From Pseudomonas frederiksbergensis (GTDB taxonomy: Bacteria > Pseudomonadota > Gammaproteobacteria > Pseudomonadales > Pseudomonadaceae), in assembly GCF_900105495.1 (NCBI RefSeq), contig NZ_FNTF01000002.1, forward strand, positions 4,518,501 to 4,582,500: a stretch of DNA of 64,000 nt. Direction: 5' to 3'. Position numbers and translations under genes: made by a program. The notes beneath the pieces were generated by a model. It did no database searches and was not told where the DNA came from. It was given only the letters and a program-made list of their open reading frames with translations. Shown in pieces: positions 46,111 through 55,011 of the stretch (positions are counted from its first letter, which is position 1; every line of letters starts with the position of its first letter).

Positions 46111-46130
46111 ACACATCCCGGCACACACTC

Positions 46131-47054
46131 ATGAACAGCAAGAACATCAACTACACGCATGACCACGTGTTCCTTGGCTCAGCGCATGACGAAAACGCAA
46201 AGCGTACGCTTTGGGTAGTGGCTCTAACTGTTGTGATGATGGTTGGTGAAATCACCACCGGGTATATCACAGGCTCGATGGCGTTATTGGCCGATGGGTT
46301 TCACATGGCAACTCATGCCGGCGCATTGGGCATCGCGGCAGCCGCGTACGGATATGCTAAACGCCACGCCTCCAGCCAGCGTTACAGTTTCGGTACCGGA
46401 AAGGTTGGAGATTTGGGCGGGTTCGCTTCGGCGTTGATTCTCGGTATGGTTTCCCTGGGCATTGGCGTTGAGTCCGTCATGCGCCTCTTGCAGCCAACGA
46501 ACGTTCAGTTCGGCATCGCTACGCTCATCGCAATTGCCGGTTTGATCGTCAACATCGTCAGTGCCCTGCTGCTGGGCCGCGGGCACAGTCATGGGCACGA
46601 TCATGATGATCATGGCCATACCCATGCTCATCATGGAAACGACAACAACCTGAAATCGGCCTATGCCCACGTCATCGCAGACGCGCTGACTTCGGTTCTG
46701 GCCATCGCTGCACTGCTCGCCGGTCGGTATCTGGGTTGGGTATGGCTGGACCCGGTCATGGGCATCGTCGGCGCCATCGTTATCGCGCGGTGGGCATGGA
46801 CCTTGATGGGGGCCACCGCAGGTGTATTGCTGGATCAAACAGACGCCCATGTTGCCGAGGAAATCCGCGAACTGGTTGAAAAACCGGGGGATGCCACCAT
46901 CACGGACTTGCACGTCTGGCGGGTTGGACCGCAAGCCCATGCCGCCATCGTCAGCGTCCTTGGTGAAGCCACTGCGAACGCCGACAGCATTCGTGAACGT
47001 CTCAAGCCGGTTCACGAGGTCAGCCATCTGACGGTCGAATTTCGACCTGCCTGA
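46131..47054 (+). CDS. dmeF: DmeF-type cation diffusion facilitator (Co/Ni exporter)
   Basis: 307 aa from the ATG at 46131, giving MNSKNINYTHDHVFLG, the usual DmeF N-terminus; a GTG at 46107 overlaps the repressor stop and is an alternative (neither has a clear ribosome site). Six membrane helices carry the CDF metal residues (LLADGFHMATH near residue 55, VIADALTSVLAI near 180) with a His-rich cytoplasmic loop (HSHGHDHDDHGHTHAHH) between helices 4 and 5, and a C-terminal cytoplasmic domain ending TDLHVWRVGPQAHAAIV. Exports Co/Ni from the cytoplasm. Confidence 0.92.
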   Translation: MNSKNINYTHDHVFLGSAHDENAKRTLWVVALTVVMMVGEITTGYITGSMALLADGFHMATHAGALGIAAAAYGYAKRHASSQRYSFGTGKVGDLGGFASALILGMVSLGIGVESVMRLLQPTNVQFGIATLIAIAGLIVNIVSALLLGRGHSHGHDHDDHGHTHAHHGNDNNLKSAYAHVIADALTSVLAIAALLAGRYLGWVWLDPVMGIVGAIVIARWAWTLMGATAGVLLDQTDAHVAEEIRELVEKPGDATITDLHVWRVGPQAHAAIVSVLGEATANADSIRERLKPVHEVSHLTVEFRPA

Positions 47055-47090
47055 TCAGGACCTCCCCCATTAACTCCAAAGGAAATTGCG

Positions 47091-47447
47091 ATGCCTCCAG
47101 GGAAACGTGAACTGGCGCGAATTGAACGCCGGTTGATAACCGCGCTGACCGAAGCGTGCGAAACAGCAAAAGGTAAAATCAAAGGCTTTATCTGGCTCAC
47201 CCACATTGCTGACCTGAACGCGTTGGCTGAAACCCTGAAGGTAATCTGGGTGTTCGAAACCCTGGCTGACAGAAAGCTCGCCCAAGTTGACGCGAAGGCT
47301 CACATCTTTGAGCTGACGGCCATCGCGTTGAATGAGGCCGGCATCGATCTGAACCTTTCAGATCGCAATGTCTGCCTTGACTCTGAAGAAGAATGCCAGC
47401 GTATCCATGGTGGTGATTGGCAGAAGCGCCTGGCTAAAGGTTATTGA
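47091..47447 (+). CDS. conserved hypothetical protein after dmeF
   Basis: 118 aa, start ATG with AGGAAA upstream. Sequence MPPGKRELARIERRLITALTEACETAKGK, then IKGFIWLTHIADLNALAETLKVIWVF, ends DSEEECQRIHGGDWQKRLAKGY. No signal peptide or membrane segment. I recognise no reaction; it lies 36 bp after dmeF and two bases before a DUF1289 gene, so it is probably cotranscribed with the metal-efflux genes or with the small protein. Confidence 0.75.
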   Translation: MPPGKRELARIERRLITALTEACETAKGKIKGFIWLTHIADLNALAETLKVIWVFETLADRKLAQVDAKAHIFELTAIALNEAGIDLNLSDRNVCLDSEEECQRIHGGDWQKRLAKGY

Positions 47448-47449
47448 CG

Positions 47450-47620
47450 ATGGCTAAAGAAATCGAAAATCCCTGCGTCTCGGTGTGCCAACTTAGGGGG
47501 GATCTGTGTGTGAGTTGTGGGCGGAGCAAGGAAGACATTAGAAAGTGGAAACGCATGAAGCGGCCTGAAAAAATGGCCGCGGTGCAAAGGGCGAATGTAC
47601 GTATGAAAGGGCTGAACTAA
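47450..47620 (+). CDS. DUF1289 small zinc-binding-type protein
   Basis: 56 aa: MAKEIENPCVSVCQLRGD, then CVSCGRSKEDIRKWKRM. The four cysteines (9, 13, 20 and 23) match the DUF1289 pattern CxxxC...CxxC, suggesting a metal-bound knuckle; function unknown. It begins two bases after the preceding stop and is short enough to be missed in automatic annotation. Confidence 0.85.
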   Translation: MAKEIENPCVSVCQLRGDLCVSCGRSKEDIRKWKRMKRPEKMAAVQRANVRMKGLN

Positions 47621-47805
47621 GCAGACCTCGGATCTAATTACACCGAAAGCCAGAAGAAGCTGATGTGGGATTAACTGGCAGGAAGGCGACTCTCACAGCC
47701 CATATCCCAGTGTTCCAGGTCAGGCTCTGTACCAACTCTTGGCAGGATCTGGATGAAGTTTGCAATGCAGTTTGAGATAACCCTCCTTAGCTGGAATGAC
47801 TGGAT

Positions 47806-48738
47806 TCAAATTTGCAGTGTTCCCCTTACCAAGGCTTCCAGCCTGGGCAAAATACTCGCTTCGTCATTGCCCAAAATGGCAATCGAAGAACCCCGCAACC
47901 CTGCCGACGAAGCGGCAGCTGCGTCGCCGGCCAAGGCCACTGGGCACGTAACGCCCATTTGAACGGCGCGCAGTCGCTTGAGCGCATCTTCCTGCAGTGG
48001 CGCCTGGACCAATAGCACCAGCGCGGCGGGCTGAATTGCTTCACATAGCAACGGCAGTTCTTCCAGAGGCTGGCCTGTGCCCAACACCTCGATGCGAAGC
48101 TGGTCGCTGCTCATCAACAAACCAGCACACAACAGCTCCAATTCGCGCGCATGGCCCGAGCCGTCTGCCAGCAGCACGCAAGCACCGTTGCTCTGGTTCA
48201 TCTGCAGTCGCAATAACATCCGCGCACGCAAGAAGGCGTCAAGGAACAACCACTGGCTGCGTCGACCGAAATTATTACCGGATGCCAGGCTGCGCCAAAC
48301 CGGCAGCAGAATAGCCTCCAGTGCAGTTGCTTTCGGATAGATCGTAAATAGTTGCCCGTGCAGGCGCTCCAGCTCAGCGCCGTCAAAAGCCTGAGTGGCA
48401 CGATGAACTGCCTCTTGCCACTGGACCAGGGGAGCTTCGGCCGAGCCAGATACAGTGACATCGGGTGTGTCCTGCTGCCGGACGAGCAAAGCGCCTATCT
48501 TGCTGATGGGCAGGCCCCGGCTGGTCCAGAGCATGATGCTACGAATATGTTCGATGTCCTGTTGCGAATACAGGCGATGCCCTCCCACAGTGCGTACGGG
48601 TCGGATCAGCCCGTGGCGGCGCTCCCATGCCCGCAAGGTGATCGGGTTGACGCCAGTCAGGCTGGCGACTTCCCGCATTGGGAGCAATGCGTCGTCGGAG
48701 GTGGATTCGATGGGCTCGGTCATTGAAAGTCGTTGCAT
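47806..48738 (-). CDS. litR: class II LitR-type MerR regulator
   Basis: 310 aa (start at 48738; an ATG five codons in is an alternative). N-terminal MerR winged helix (LLPMREVASLTGVNPITLRAWERRHGLIRPVRTVGGHRLYSQ, residues 19-60) and a C-terminal part resembling the B12-sensor fold of CarH/LitR but without a visible DxHxxG cobalamin motif, as in class II LitR. In P. putida such LitR proteins act with a short LOV protein to switch light-induced genes. Here the LOV gene is divergent 149 bp away and a lipid-modification operon follows it. Confidence 0.88.
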   Translation of the reverse strand: MQRLSMTEPIESTSDDALLPMREVASLTGVNPITLRAWERRHGLIRPVRTVGGHRLYSQQDIEHIRSIMLWTSRGLPISKIGALLVRQQDTPDVTVSGSAEAPLVQWQEAVHRATQAFDGAELERLHGQLFTIYPKATALEAILLPVWRSLASGNNFGRRSQWLFLDAFLRARMLLRLQMNQSNGACVLLADGSGHARELELLCAGLLMSSDQLRIEVLGTGQPLEELPLLCEAIQPAALVLLVQAPLQEDALKRLRAVQMGVTCPVALAGDAAAASSAGLRGSSIAILGNDEASILPRLEALVRGTLQI

Positions 48739-48887
48739 CCTGAGTGTGTCGGCATTCTAAACCAGGCATGACGCTTTTTAACCAGCACCAATCGATGTCC
48801 GACGGTCCTGCGTCCTGCCATCTAGGCATGGCTGTCGCTGGCGACTACGCTGTGGGGCAACCCCATGAATCACAATGAGCCCAGATC

Positions 48888-49334
48888 ATGATTGACGCCA
48901 AACTCCTGCAACTTATGGTCGAAGCCTCCAATGACGGCATCGTCGTGGCCGAGCAGGAAGGCAATGACAGCATCCTCATCTATGCCAACCCTGCCTTCGA
49001 GCGCCTGACCGGCTACAGTTCAGACGAAATTCTCTACCAGGATTGCCGCTTCCTGCAGGCAGACGATCATGCCCAGGCCGGCCTGGAGGCAATCCGTGAC
49101 GCCATCCGCCTCGGTCAGCCCTGCCGTCAGGTGCTGCGCAACTATCGCAAGGATGGCAGCCCGTTCTGGAACGAGCTGTCTATCACTCCCGTGCACAATG
49201 ATGCCGACCAGTTGACCTACTACATTGGCATACAGCACGACGTCAGCGACAAGATTGCCGCTCTGGAAAGGATACAGTCACTTGAGACCGAAGTGGCCGA
49301 GCTTCGCAGTAAACTGGCAAGGCTTGGTGGCTAA
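48888..49334 (+). CDS. short LOV blue-light photoreceptor
   Basis: 148 aa, close in length and sequence to PpSB1-LOV of P. putida. It is a single PAS/LOV domain with the adduct-forming cysteine at residue 53 in the motif YQDCRFLQ, preceded by PAFERLTGYSSDEILYQD, and with NELSITPVHN and a C-terminal coiled coil (LERIQSLETEVAELRSKLA) that serves as dimer helix. It has no output domain, so it must act by protein contact, likely with the divergent LitR regulator. Confidence 0.93.
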   Translation: MIDAKLLQLMVEASNDGIVVAEQEGNDSILIYANPAFERLTGYSSDEILYQDCRFLQADDHAQAGLEAIRDAIRLGQPCRQVLRNYRKDGSPFWNELSITPVHNDADQLTYYIGIQHDVSDKIAALERIQSLETEVAELRSKLARLGG

Positions 49335-49366
49335 CGACGAGTAGCACTAAAACCTACACAAAAAGT

Positions 49367-49441
49367 GTACAAGAATATTGACTTGTACAATTTTCCCCGT
49401 AGGCTTCAGATAAATCTGTACAGTTTTCTCGAATTGTACAA
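49367..49441. promoter_or_regulatory. four TGTACA boxes, candidate LitR operators
   Basis: TGTACA occurs at 49367, 49385, 49418 and 49436, that is two pairs with 18-bp spacing separated by 33 bp, directly before the lipid-modification operon. The third-party match to LitR-type sites in light-regulated operons is known from related regulators. Seen directly; regulator inferred. Confidence 0.75.
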
Positions 49442-49459
49442 CTTTACCTGGAGCCTGCC

Positions 49460-49882
49460 ATGTCTGCATATCTCCACCATTTCGCGGATACGTTCGCAAC
49501 GCTGAACGCTGATTGCCTGGACCGCCTGGGCGAGCTATATAGCAACGACGTTCAGTTTCGTGACCCGTTGCATCAGCTGGATGGCTTGCCCGCACTGCGC
49601 ACGTACTTTGAAAAGCTGTACACCAACGTACAGGATATCCGCTACGACCTCCTTGACGCGGATGAAACCGCCCCCGGCCAGGGTTATCTGCGCTGGATCC
49701 TGCATTTCCGTCATCCGCGCCTGTCCCGCGGTCAGCCAATCAGTCTGCATGGCTGCAGCCACCTGCGCTGGACGACACATGTCTACCTGCACCACGACTA
49801 CTTCGATGCCGGCGCCCTGCTCTACGAGCACGTTCCCGTACTGGGCGGAGTGATTGGCTGGATCAAGGGCAGGCTCGCATGA
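49460..49882 (+). CDS. NTF2/SnoaL-like protein
   Basis: 140 aa, cone-shaped NTF2-like fold: HHFADTFATLNADCLDRLGELYSNDVQFRDPLHQLDG at the start and YFDAGALLYEHVPVLGGVIGWIK at the end. First gene of a six-gene light-type operon with tight or overlapping joins. Similar proteins head the same operon in other proteobacteria; its role is unknown. Confidence 0.88.
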   Translation: MSAYLHHFADTFATLNADCLDRLGELYSNDVQFRDPLHQLDGLPALRTYFEKLYTNVQDIRYDLLDADETAPGQGYLRWILHFRHPRLSRGQPISLHGCSHLRWTTHVYLHHDYFDAGALLYEHVPVLGGVIGWIKGRLA

Positions 49883-50628
49883 GCCGCTGCTGGCTGACAG
49901 GCGCCAGCAGCGGCCTCGGTGCTGCCCTGGCTGAACGGCTGCTGGAGCAAGGCCATGAGGTGGCCTTGGGTGGCCGGCGGGCGGAGGCACTGATGCCGCT
50001 GGTGCTGCGCTACCCTGGGGCCCTGCTCACTACCGGCGACGTGACTGACCCACGACACGTCTCGGCTATCTGCGAAAACATCGAGCATGCCTGGGGCGCA
50101 CTCGACCTGGTGATCCTGAACGCCGGTACCTGCGAATACCTTGTGCCGGGCAGGTTCGAAGCCGAGACCGTCGAGCGGATGATGCGCACCAACCTGCTGG
50201 GGGTCAGCTACTGCCTGCAGGCGGCCCTTCCACTGCTGCGCCGGGGGCATAGACCACATCTGGTAGTGATCGGCAGCTCGGTAACCTGGCTGGCGCTACC
50301 CCGGGCTGGAGCCTATGGCGCGTCCAAGGCGGCTCTGCGTTATCTGATCGAATCCCTGCGCCTGGATCTACATGCCGAAGGCATCGATGTAACGCTGGTC
50401 AGCCCCGGCTTCATCGACACCCCCCTGACTCAGCGCAACACCTTTGCCATGCCCCAACTCTGGACAGCCGACCGCGCCGCGCGGCATGTCGTCGCGCGCC
50501 TGACGCGACGACCGTTGGAGATCAACTTTCCACGCTTCTTCATTCTCATCCTGCGCTTGCTTGGCGCCCTGCCAGCGCGTTGGCGCCTGGCCCTGGGCCG
50601 TCGACTGGCGCGAACCGAAAAGGAATAG
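49879..50628 (+). CDS. SDR family oxidoreductase (lipid-modification operon)
   Basis: 249 aa, ATG overlapping the previous stop. Motifs TGASSGLG near residue 8, NAG near 83 (ILNAGTCEY), serine in VIGSSVTWLAL and Tyr-Lys in YGASKAALRY. Part of the conserved FAD-oxidoreductase/DUF1365/CFA-synthase gene set. Confidence 0.9.
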   Translation: MSRCWLTGASSGLGAALAERLLEQGHEVALGGRRAEALMPLVLRYPGALLTTGDVTDPRHVSAICENIEHAWGALDLVILNAGTCEYLVPGRFEAETVERMMRTNLLGVSYCLQAALPLLRRGHRPHLVVIGSSVTWLALPRAGAYGASKAALRYLIESLRLDLHAEGIDVTLVSPGFIDTPLTQRNTFAMPQLWTADRAARHVVARLTRRPLEINFPRFFILILRLLGALPARWRLALGRRLARTEKE

Positions 50629-50634
50629 CGTCAT

Positions 50635-51882
50635 ATGCGTATCGCCATTATCGGCAGCGGGATCTCTGGGCTGACCTGTGCCTATCTGTTGTCACGTCGC
50701 AATGAGGTGACCGTGTTCGAAGCGGCTGACTGGATCGGCGGTCATACCCATACTGTCGACATAGAATGGCAGGGCCAGCGTTATGCAGTAGACACCGGTT
50801 TCATCGTATTCAACGACTGGACCTATCCCAACTTCATCCGCTTGATGGATCGCCTTGGAGTCGTCTCACGCCCCACCGAGATGAGCTTTTCCGTGAACGA
50901 TCCGGAGAGCGGCCTCGAATACAACGGCAACAACCTGGACACCCTCTTCGCCCAGCGCGGCAATCTGCTGTCGCCGGGCTTCTGGGGTATGTTGCGCGAT
51001 ATCGTGCGCTTCAACCGCCAGGCGGTGGCCGACCTTGACGGCCACCGCATTGAGCCGGGCATGAGCCTTGGCGATTACCTGCACACGCGACGCTACGGGC
51101 AGCGTTTCATCCATCACTACATCGTCCCCATGGGCTCGGCCATCTGGTCGGTATCACGGGCCGATATGCTGCGCTTCCCGTTGCACTTCTTCGTCCGCTT
51201 TTTCCGTAACCATGGACTGCTCTCGATCAGCCAGCGACCACAATGGCGAGTGATCGAGGGTGGCTCGCACAGCTATGTGGAGCCGTTGTGCAAGACCTTC
51301 AGCGAACGCATTCGGCTCAGCTGCCCGGTGATGAGCGTCCGCCGGGACGACAACGGCGTGGTGATCACTAGTGCGGCAGGCCAGGAGCGTTTCGACAAGG
51401 TCGTATTCGCCTGCCATAGCGACCAGGCTTTGGCGCTGCTGGAGAAACCGACCGCCACCGAGCACGAGGTGCTAGGCGCCCTCGACTATGCCGCCAACGA
51501 AGTATTGCTTCACACCGACACCCGCCTGCTGCCCAGCCGGCGCAAGGCTTGGGCCAGCTGGAACTATCGCCTCGGTGGACCCGCGCACGCCCCGGCGGCC
51601 GTGACCTACAACATGAACATACTGCAAGGCCTCGACGCCCCGGTAACCTTCTGCATAAGCCTCAATCAGGGCGATTGCGTGGACCCGTCGCAGGTGCTGG
51701 CTCGCTTCGAATATGCACATCCTCAATACAGCCTTGCCGCCATGGCGGCCCAAGCGCGCCAGGGCGAGCTACAGGGAAACCAGCACAGCTACTTCTGCGG
51801 CGCTTATTGGGCAAACGGCTTCCATGAGGATGGCGTGGTCAGCGCACTGGACGTCGCCCAAAGATTCGGGGAGCGCCTGTGA
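50635..51882 (+). CDS. FAD-dependent oxidoreductase (amine-oxidase fold)
   Basis: 415 aa. N-terminal FAD-binding Rossmann motif GSGISGLTCAYLLSRRNEVTVFEA, then GGHTHTVDIEWQGQRYAVDTGF, and a C-terminal GAYWANGFHEDGVVSALDVAQR. This is the oxidoreductase that always accompanies DUF1365 and a CFA-synthase-like protein. In Rhodobacter, genes of this set (ufa) are needed to make furan fatty acids from methylated or desaturated fatty acids. The same chemistry here is inferred. Confidence 0.9.
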   Translation: MRIAIIGSGISGLTCAYLLSRRNEVTVFEAADWIGGHTHTVDIEWQGQRYAVDTGFIVFNDWTYPNFIRLMDRLGVVSRPTEMSFSVNDPESGLEYNGNNLDTLFAQRGNLLSPGFWGMLRDIVRFNRQAVADLDGHRIEPGMSLGDYLHTRRYGQRFIHHYIVPMGSAIWSVSRADMLRFPLHFFVRFFRNHGLLSISQRPQWRVIEGGSHSYVEPLCKTFSERIRLSCPVMSVRRDDNGVVITSAAGQERFDKVVFACHSDQALALLEKPTATEHEVLGALDYAANEVLLHTDTRLLPSRRKAWASWNYRLGGPAHAPAAVTYNMNILQGLDAPVTFCISLNQGDCVDPSQVLARFEYAHPQYSLAAMAAQARQGELQGNQHSYFCGAYWANGFHEDGVVSALDVAQRFGERL

Positions 51883-52691
51883 ACAGCAGCCTTTGCTACG
51901 GTTGGGTCATCCACCGGCGTCTGGCGCCGCGATTCCATGGGTTCCGTTATCGCATTGGCATGCTTTATCTGGATCTGGACGAACAGGATCTGCTGCTGGG
52001 CCTGTCTCCGTTACTCGGTGCTTCTCGCCTGGCGCCGTTGTGCTGGCGGGAAACCGATTACCTGCCAGCCTGGACTCGTCGCGGTATCCCCTTGAAGGAA
52101 GCGGTGCGCGAAGTGGTGGCCAAGGCCTTGGGCCAGGCGCCCTGCGGCACCATTCATTTGCTGACCCAGCCGCGCAGTTGGGGGATTTCATTCAATCCGG
52201 TCAGTTTCTATTTTTGCCACGACAGTGACGGTCTCCTGGCGGCGATTGTGCTGGAGGTACGCAACACCCCTTGGCGAGAACGTTTTCATTACGTGTTGCC
52301 TGTGCTGCCCGGGCAGCCCCGTCAGTTCTCGGTCACGAAGGCATTCCATGTCTCGCCATTCCTGCCAATGGATATGCAGTACCACATGCGCTTTTCCATT
52401 GATGAGGCGCACATGCGCATCCACATGGAAAACCGCCGCGAAGGACAAAAAGTGTTCGTGGCCGACCTGTCCCTGCACCGACAGCCGCTGGATGCCGCCG
52501 CACTACAGCGTCACGTACTGGCCTTCCCCTGGATGAGCCTGCGCACCCTCGGTGCGATTTATTGGCAAGCCATGCGCCTGTTACTCAGACGCACCCCGCT
52601 CTATGCCCACAAGACCAGTCAGAGCAGCCAAAACCTTCGCCATCACATCCACGAGGAGCCCAAGCATGTCCGATCCAACTCTGAGCGTTAG
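51879..52691 (+). CDS. DUF1365 family protein
   Basis: 270 aa, GTG start overlapping the preceding stop. Characteristic segments: HRRLAPRFHGFRYRIGMLYLDLDE near residue 13, SWGISFNPVSFYFCHD and MPFLPMDMQYHMRFSIDE-like motif later. DUF1365 proteins are always linked to CFA-synthase-like and FAD oxidoreductase genes; function not established. It overlaps the next gene by 26 bp. Confidence 0.9.
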   Translation: MNSSLCYGWVIHRRLAPRFHGFRYRIGMLYLDLDEQDLLLGLSPLLGASRLAPLCWRETDYLPAWTRRGIPLKEAVREVVAKALGQAPCGTIHLLTQPRSWGISFNPVSFYFCHDSDGLLAAIVLEVRNTPWRERFHYVLPVLPGQPRQFSVTKAFHVSPFLPMDMQYHMRFSIDEAHMRIHMENRREGQKVFVADLSLHRQPLDAAALQRHVLAFPWMSLRTLGAIYWQAMRLLLRRTPLYAHKTSQSSQNLRHHIHEEPKHVRSNSER

Positions 52692-53925
52692 CAAATCGTG
52701 GGGCCTGGCGCCGTTATTCGGCGGCCTGGCCAGGAGCGCCGTGCTCACTCAGCTTCGCAACTTGCGCCAAGGCCGGCTGCGCCTGATCTACCAAGACCGG
52801 CAGTGGCTGTTTGGCGACGTCGGCAGCGCGCTGCACGCTGAGGTTGAGATCTTCGACGAGGCAGCTTGGGGGATGGTGGCTGCCAACGGCTCTATCGGTG
52901 CCGGCGAAGCTTACATCCATGGCTACTGGCGCAGTCCGGACCTGGCCGCGGTCACTCGCCTCTTCGTCGCCAATCTGGAAGTGCTCGACGCCCTTGAAGG
53001 CGGGTTGGCGCGCCTGGGCCGTCCGATCCTACGCCTGCTGCACTGGGTAAACCGCAACAGCCGGCGCGGCGCGCGACGCAACATTCTCGCCCATTACGAT
53101 CTGGGCAATGCCTTGTTCGAGCGGCTGCTGGACCCGACCATGATGTACTCGGCAGCCATGTTCGACAGTCTGGAGCAGAGTCTGGAGCAGGCCCAACTGA
53201 ACAAGCTCGAGCGTATCTGCGCCAAACTTGCGCTGCGCCCCGATGACCATCTGCTCGAGATCGGTAGCGGATGGGGTAGCCTGGCGATCCATGCCGCTAC
53301 CCACCACGGGTGCCGGGTGACCACCACCACGTTGTCCGAGGCGCAGTACGCCCATACCCTGCAGCGCGTCCAGGATCTTGGTCTGCAACACCGCATTACC
53401 GTCCTGCGCGAGGACTACCGTGATCTTGGCGGACGCTTTGACAAGCTGGTCTCTATCGAGATGATCGAAGCGGTCGGGCACCGCTATCTGCCTGTTTACT
53501 TTCAGCGCTGCGCGTCGCTGCTCAAGGATGACGGCTTGATGCTGCTGCAGGCCATCACCATCCGTGACCAGCGTTATGAACAGGCCCGGCGGTCGGTAGA
53601 TTTCATTCAGCGCTATATCTTTCCCGGTGGTGCCCTGCCCTCCCTGAGCGTCATGCTGCAGACCGCCAGTAGCCATACCGCGTTGAACCTGGTGCACATG
53701 GAGGACTTCGGCCTGGACTATGCGCGGACTCTGCAGCACTGGCGGGACAACTTGCGTCAGTCGCGCACCGCCTTGACCGAGCTGGGCTATGACGACACCT
53801 TTCAACGCCTCTGGGAGTTCTACCTTTGTTACTGCCAGGGTGGTTTCGAGGAGCGTACTATCGGCGTCGCGCAACTGCTCTGGGCAGCTCCGGCCGCACG
53901 CCGCGCAGCGCTGCCGGGCGCCTGA
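52666..53925 (+). CDS. cyclopropane-fatty-acid synthase-like methyltransferase
   Basis: 419 aa from the ATG at 52666 (an in-frame extension to 52552 overlaps DUF1365). An N-terminal lipid-binding region (MVAANGSIGAGEAYIHGYW) precedes the methyltransferase domain with SAM motif LLEIGSGWGSLAIHAA, QYAHTLQR, and SIEMIEAVGHRYLPVYF, matching CFA synthases. It transfers a methyl group to unsaturated acyl chains of phospholipids. Within this operon it may make a branched or furan-precursor fatty acid instead of a cyclopropane. Confidence 0.92.
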   Translation: MSDPTLSVSKSWGLAPLFGGLARSAVLTQLRNLRQGRLRLIYQDRQWLFGDVGSALHAEVEIFDEAAWGMVAANGSIGAGEAYIHGYWRSPDLAAVTRLFVANLEVLDALEGGLARLGRPILRLLHWVNRNSRRGARRNILAHYDLGNALFERLLDPTMMYSAAMFDSLEQSLEQAQLNKLERICAKLALRPDDHLLEIGSGWGSLAIHAATHHGCRVTTTTLSEAQYAHTLQRVQDLGLQHRITVLREDYRDLGGRFDKLVSIEMIEAVGHRYLPVYFQRCASLLKDDGLMLLQAITIRDQRYEQARRSVDFIQRYIFPGGALPSLSVMLQTASSHTALNLVHMEDFGLDYARTLQHWRDNLRQSRTALTELGYDDTFQRLWEFYLCYCQGGFEERTIGVAQLLWAAPAARRAALPGA

Positions 53926-53926
53926 T

Positions 53927-54415
53927 TTGAGCCGGGCCTGGTTGATCGGCAACGCGCTATGGATGCAGGCCGCCTGGTGGGCTTGCGTACTGAGCGAGCG
54001 GCATCCTTGGCTGCTACTCCCCGTGGCGGCAGGCCTGTTGGTGCATGTGGCTGCTTGCCCACGACCAGGCGACGAAGCAATCACTCTGGCCTGTGTGGGG
54101 ATGGCAGGCTGTTTACTGGATGCCAGCCTGGGTGCATTGGGAGTCTTCGATTTTGCCCAGAAACCCCTTCCCTTGTGGCTTGCCATGCTGTGGCTGGTAC
54201 TGGCGAGTGGGCTTCGCCACAGCCTGGCGTGGGCTCGACGTCCCATCTGGTACGGGGCGCTACTGGGTCTGTTCGGTGGACCTCTGGCTTACATCGCCGG
54301 CGCAACGCAGGCCGGTGTAGGCCTGCCCTTGGGCACCCTTTGCACGGCCCTGCTACTTGCAGCGCTGTGGGCTGTATGGATGCCAATCATCCTGCGACTG
54401 GCTGCGTCCCGCTGA
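53927..54415 (+). CDS. DUF2878 inner-membrane protein
   Basis: 162 aa from the TTG at 53927 (SRAWLIGNALWMQAAWWACVL), one base after the preceding stop; no better start is seen. About five hydrophobic helices. DUF2878 proteins accompany the CFA/DUF1365 operon; role unknown. The frame upstream belongs to a shadow of the methyltransferase gene. Confidence 0.75.
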   Translation: MSRAWLIGNALWMQAAWWACVLSERHPWLLLPVAAGLLVHVAACPRPGDEAITLACVGMAGCLLDASLGALGVFDFAQKPLPLWLAMLWLVLASGLRHSLAWARRPIWYGALLGLFGGPLAYIAGATQAGVGLPLGTLCTALLLAALWAVWMPIILRLAASR

Positions 54416-54464
54416 TAAGCAACGGCCTGCGTGAATATCGCCTGCTTTGCCGGTTATTGTGGGT

Positions 54465-55001
54465 TTACGGAAGCGACTCCGGCTGACGGCGGAAGAACAG
54501 GATCACTTCTCCCAACTCGACTCCAAGCTTGCTCATACTCGAGCGATTTATCATCGTGTCTTCGTCCATCAGGTACATCCAGTCGTCCAGATCCACTTCC
54601 CAATGCCTGCCGTCAACCGGCAGGTCAAGGCGATAGCGCCAGCGCAGCGCGTTGCCAGCGACCTCGCCGCTAGCCTCACCGACTACATCGTCCGCACGAC
54701 CACGCCAACGCCCGGCGCCGACCGGTTGCAGCGTCCAGACGCGCCGCTGACGCGTGCCATCGCTGTAGAGAAATCGCTCGTCGAGGATCAATTGCTGGCC
54801 CTCGACGCGGCTTTCAATCTGGACATGGAAACGCTTGACCACCTCGCCCGAGCGATTCTGGAACAGGCCCCAAGCCTGTACCGGCCGAGAGAAGAACGCC
54901 ACGAGATCCAGCGTGGGTCGCTCCTTTGCGTAGTGCTCCACGCCAACGTTGTTACAGCTGACCAGCAACAGGCTAACGAGCACTACCAGTATTTGACGCA
55001 T
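54465..55001 (-). CDS. DUF3833 lipoprotein
   Basis: 178 aa, start ATG at 55001. A lipoprotein signal ends in LLLVSCNN (lipobox LLVS-C near residue 16). The mature part (PTLDLVAFFSRPVQAWGLFQNRSGEVVKRFHVQIE, WRGRADDVVGEASGEV, LDDWMYLMDEDTMINRSSMSKLGVELGEVILFFRR) matches DUF3833, found with chalcone-isomerase-like proteins in light- and stress-inducible lipid operons. Probably membrane-anchored in the periplasm. Confidence 0.88.
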   Translation of the reverse strand: MRQILVVLVSLLLVSCNNVGVEHYAKERPTLDLVAFFSRPVQAWGLFQNRSGEVVKRFHVQIESRVEGQQLILDERFLYSDGTRQRRVWTLQPVGAGRWRGRADDVVGEASGEVAGNALRWRYRLDLPVDGRHWEVDLDDWMYLMDEDTMINRSSMSKLGVELGEVILFFRRQPESLP

Positions 55002-55011
55002 CCCAACCTCC

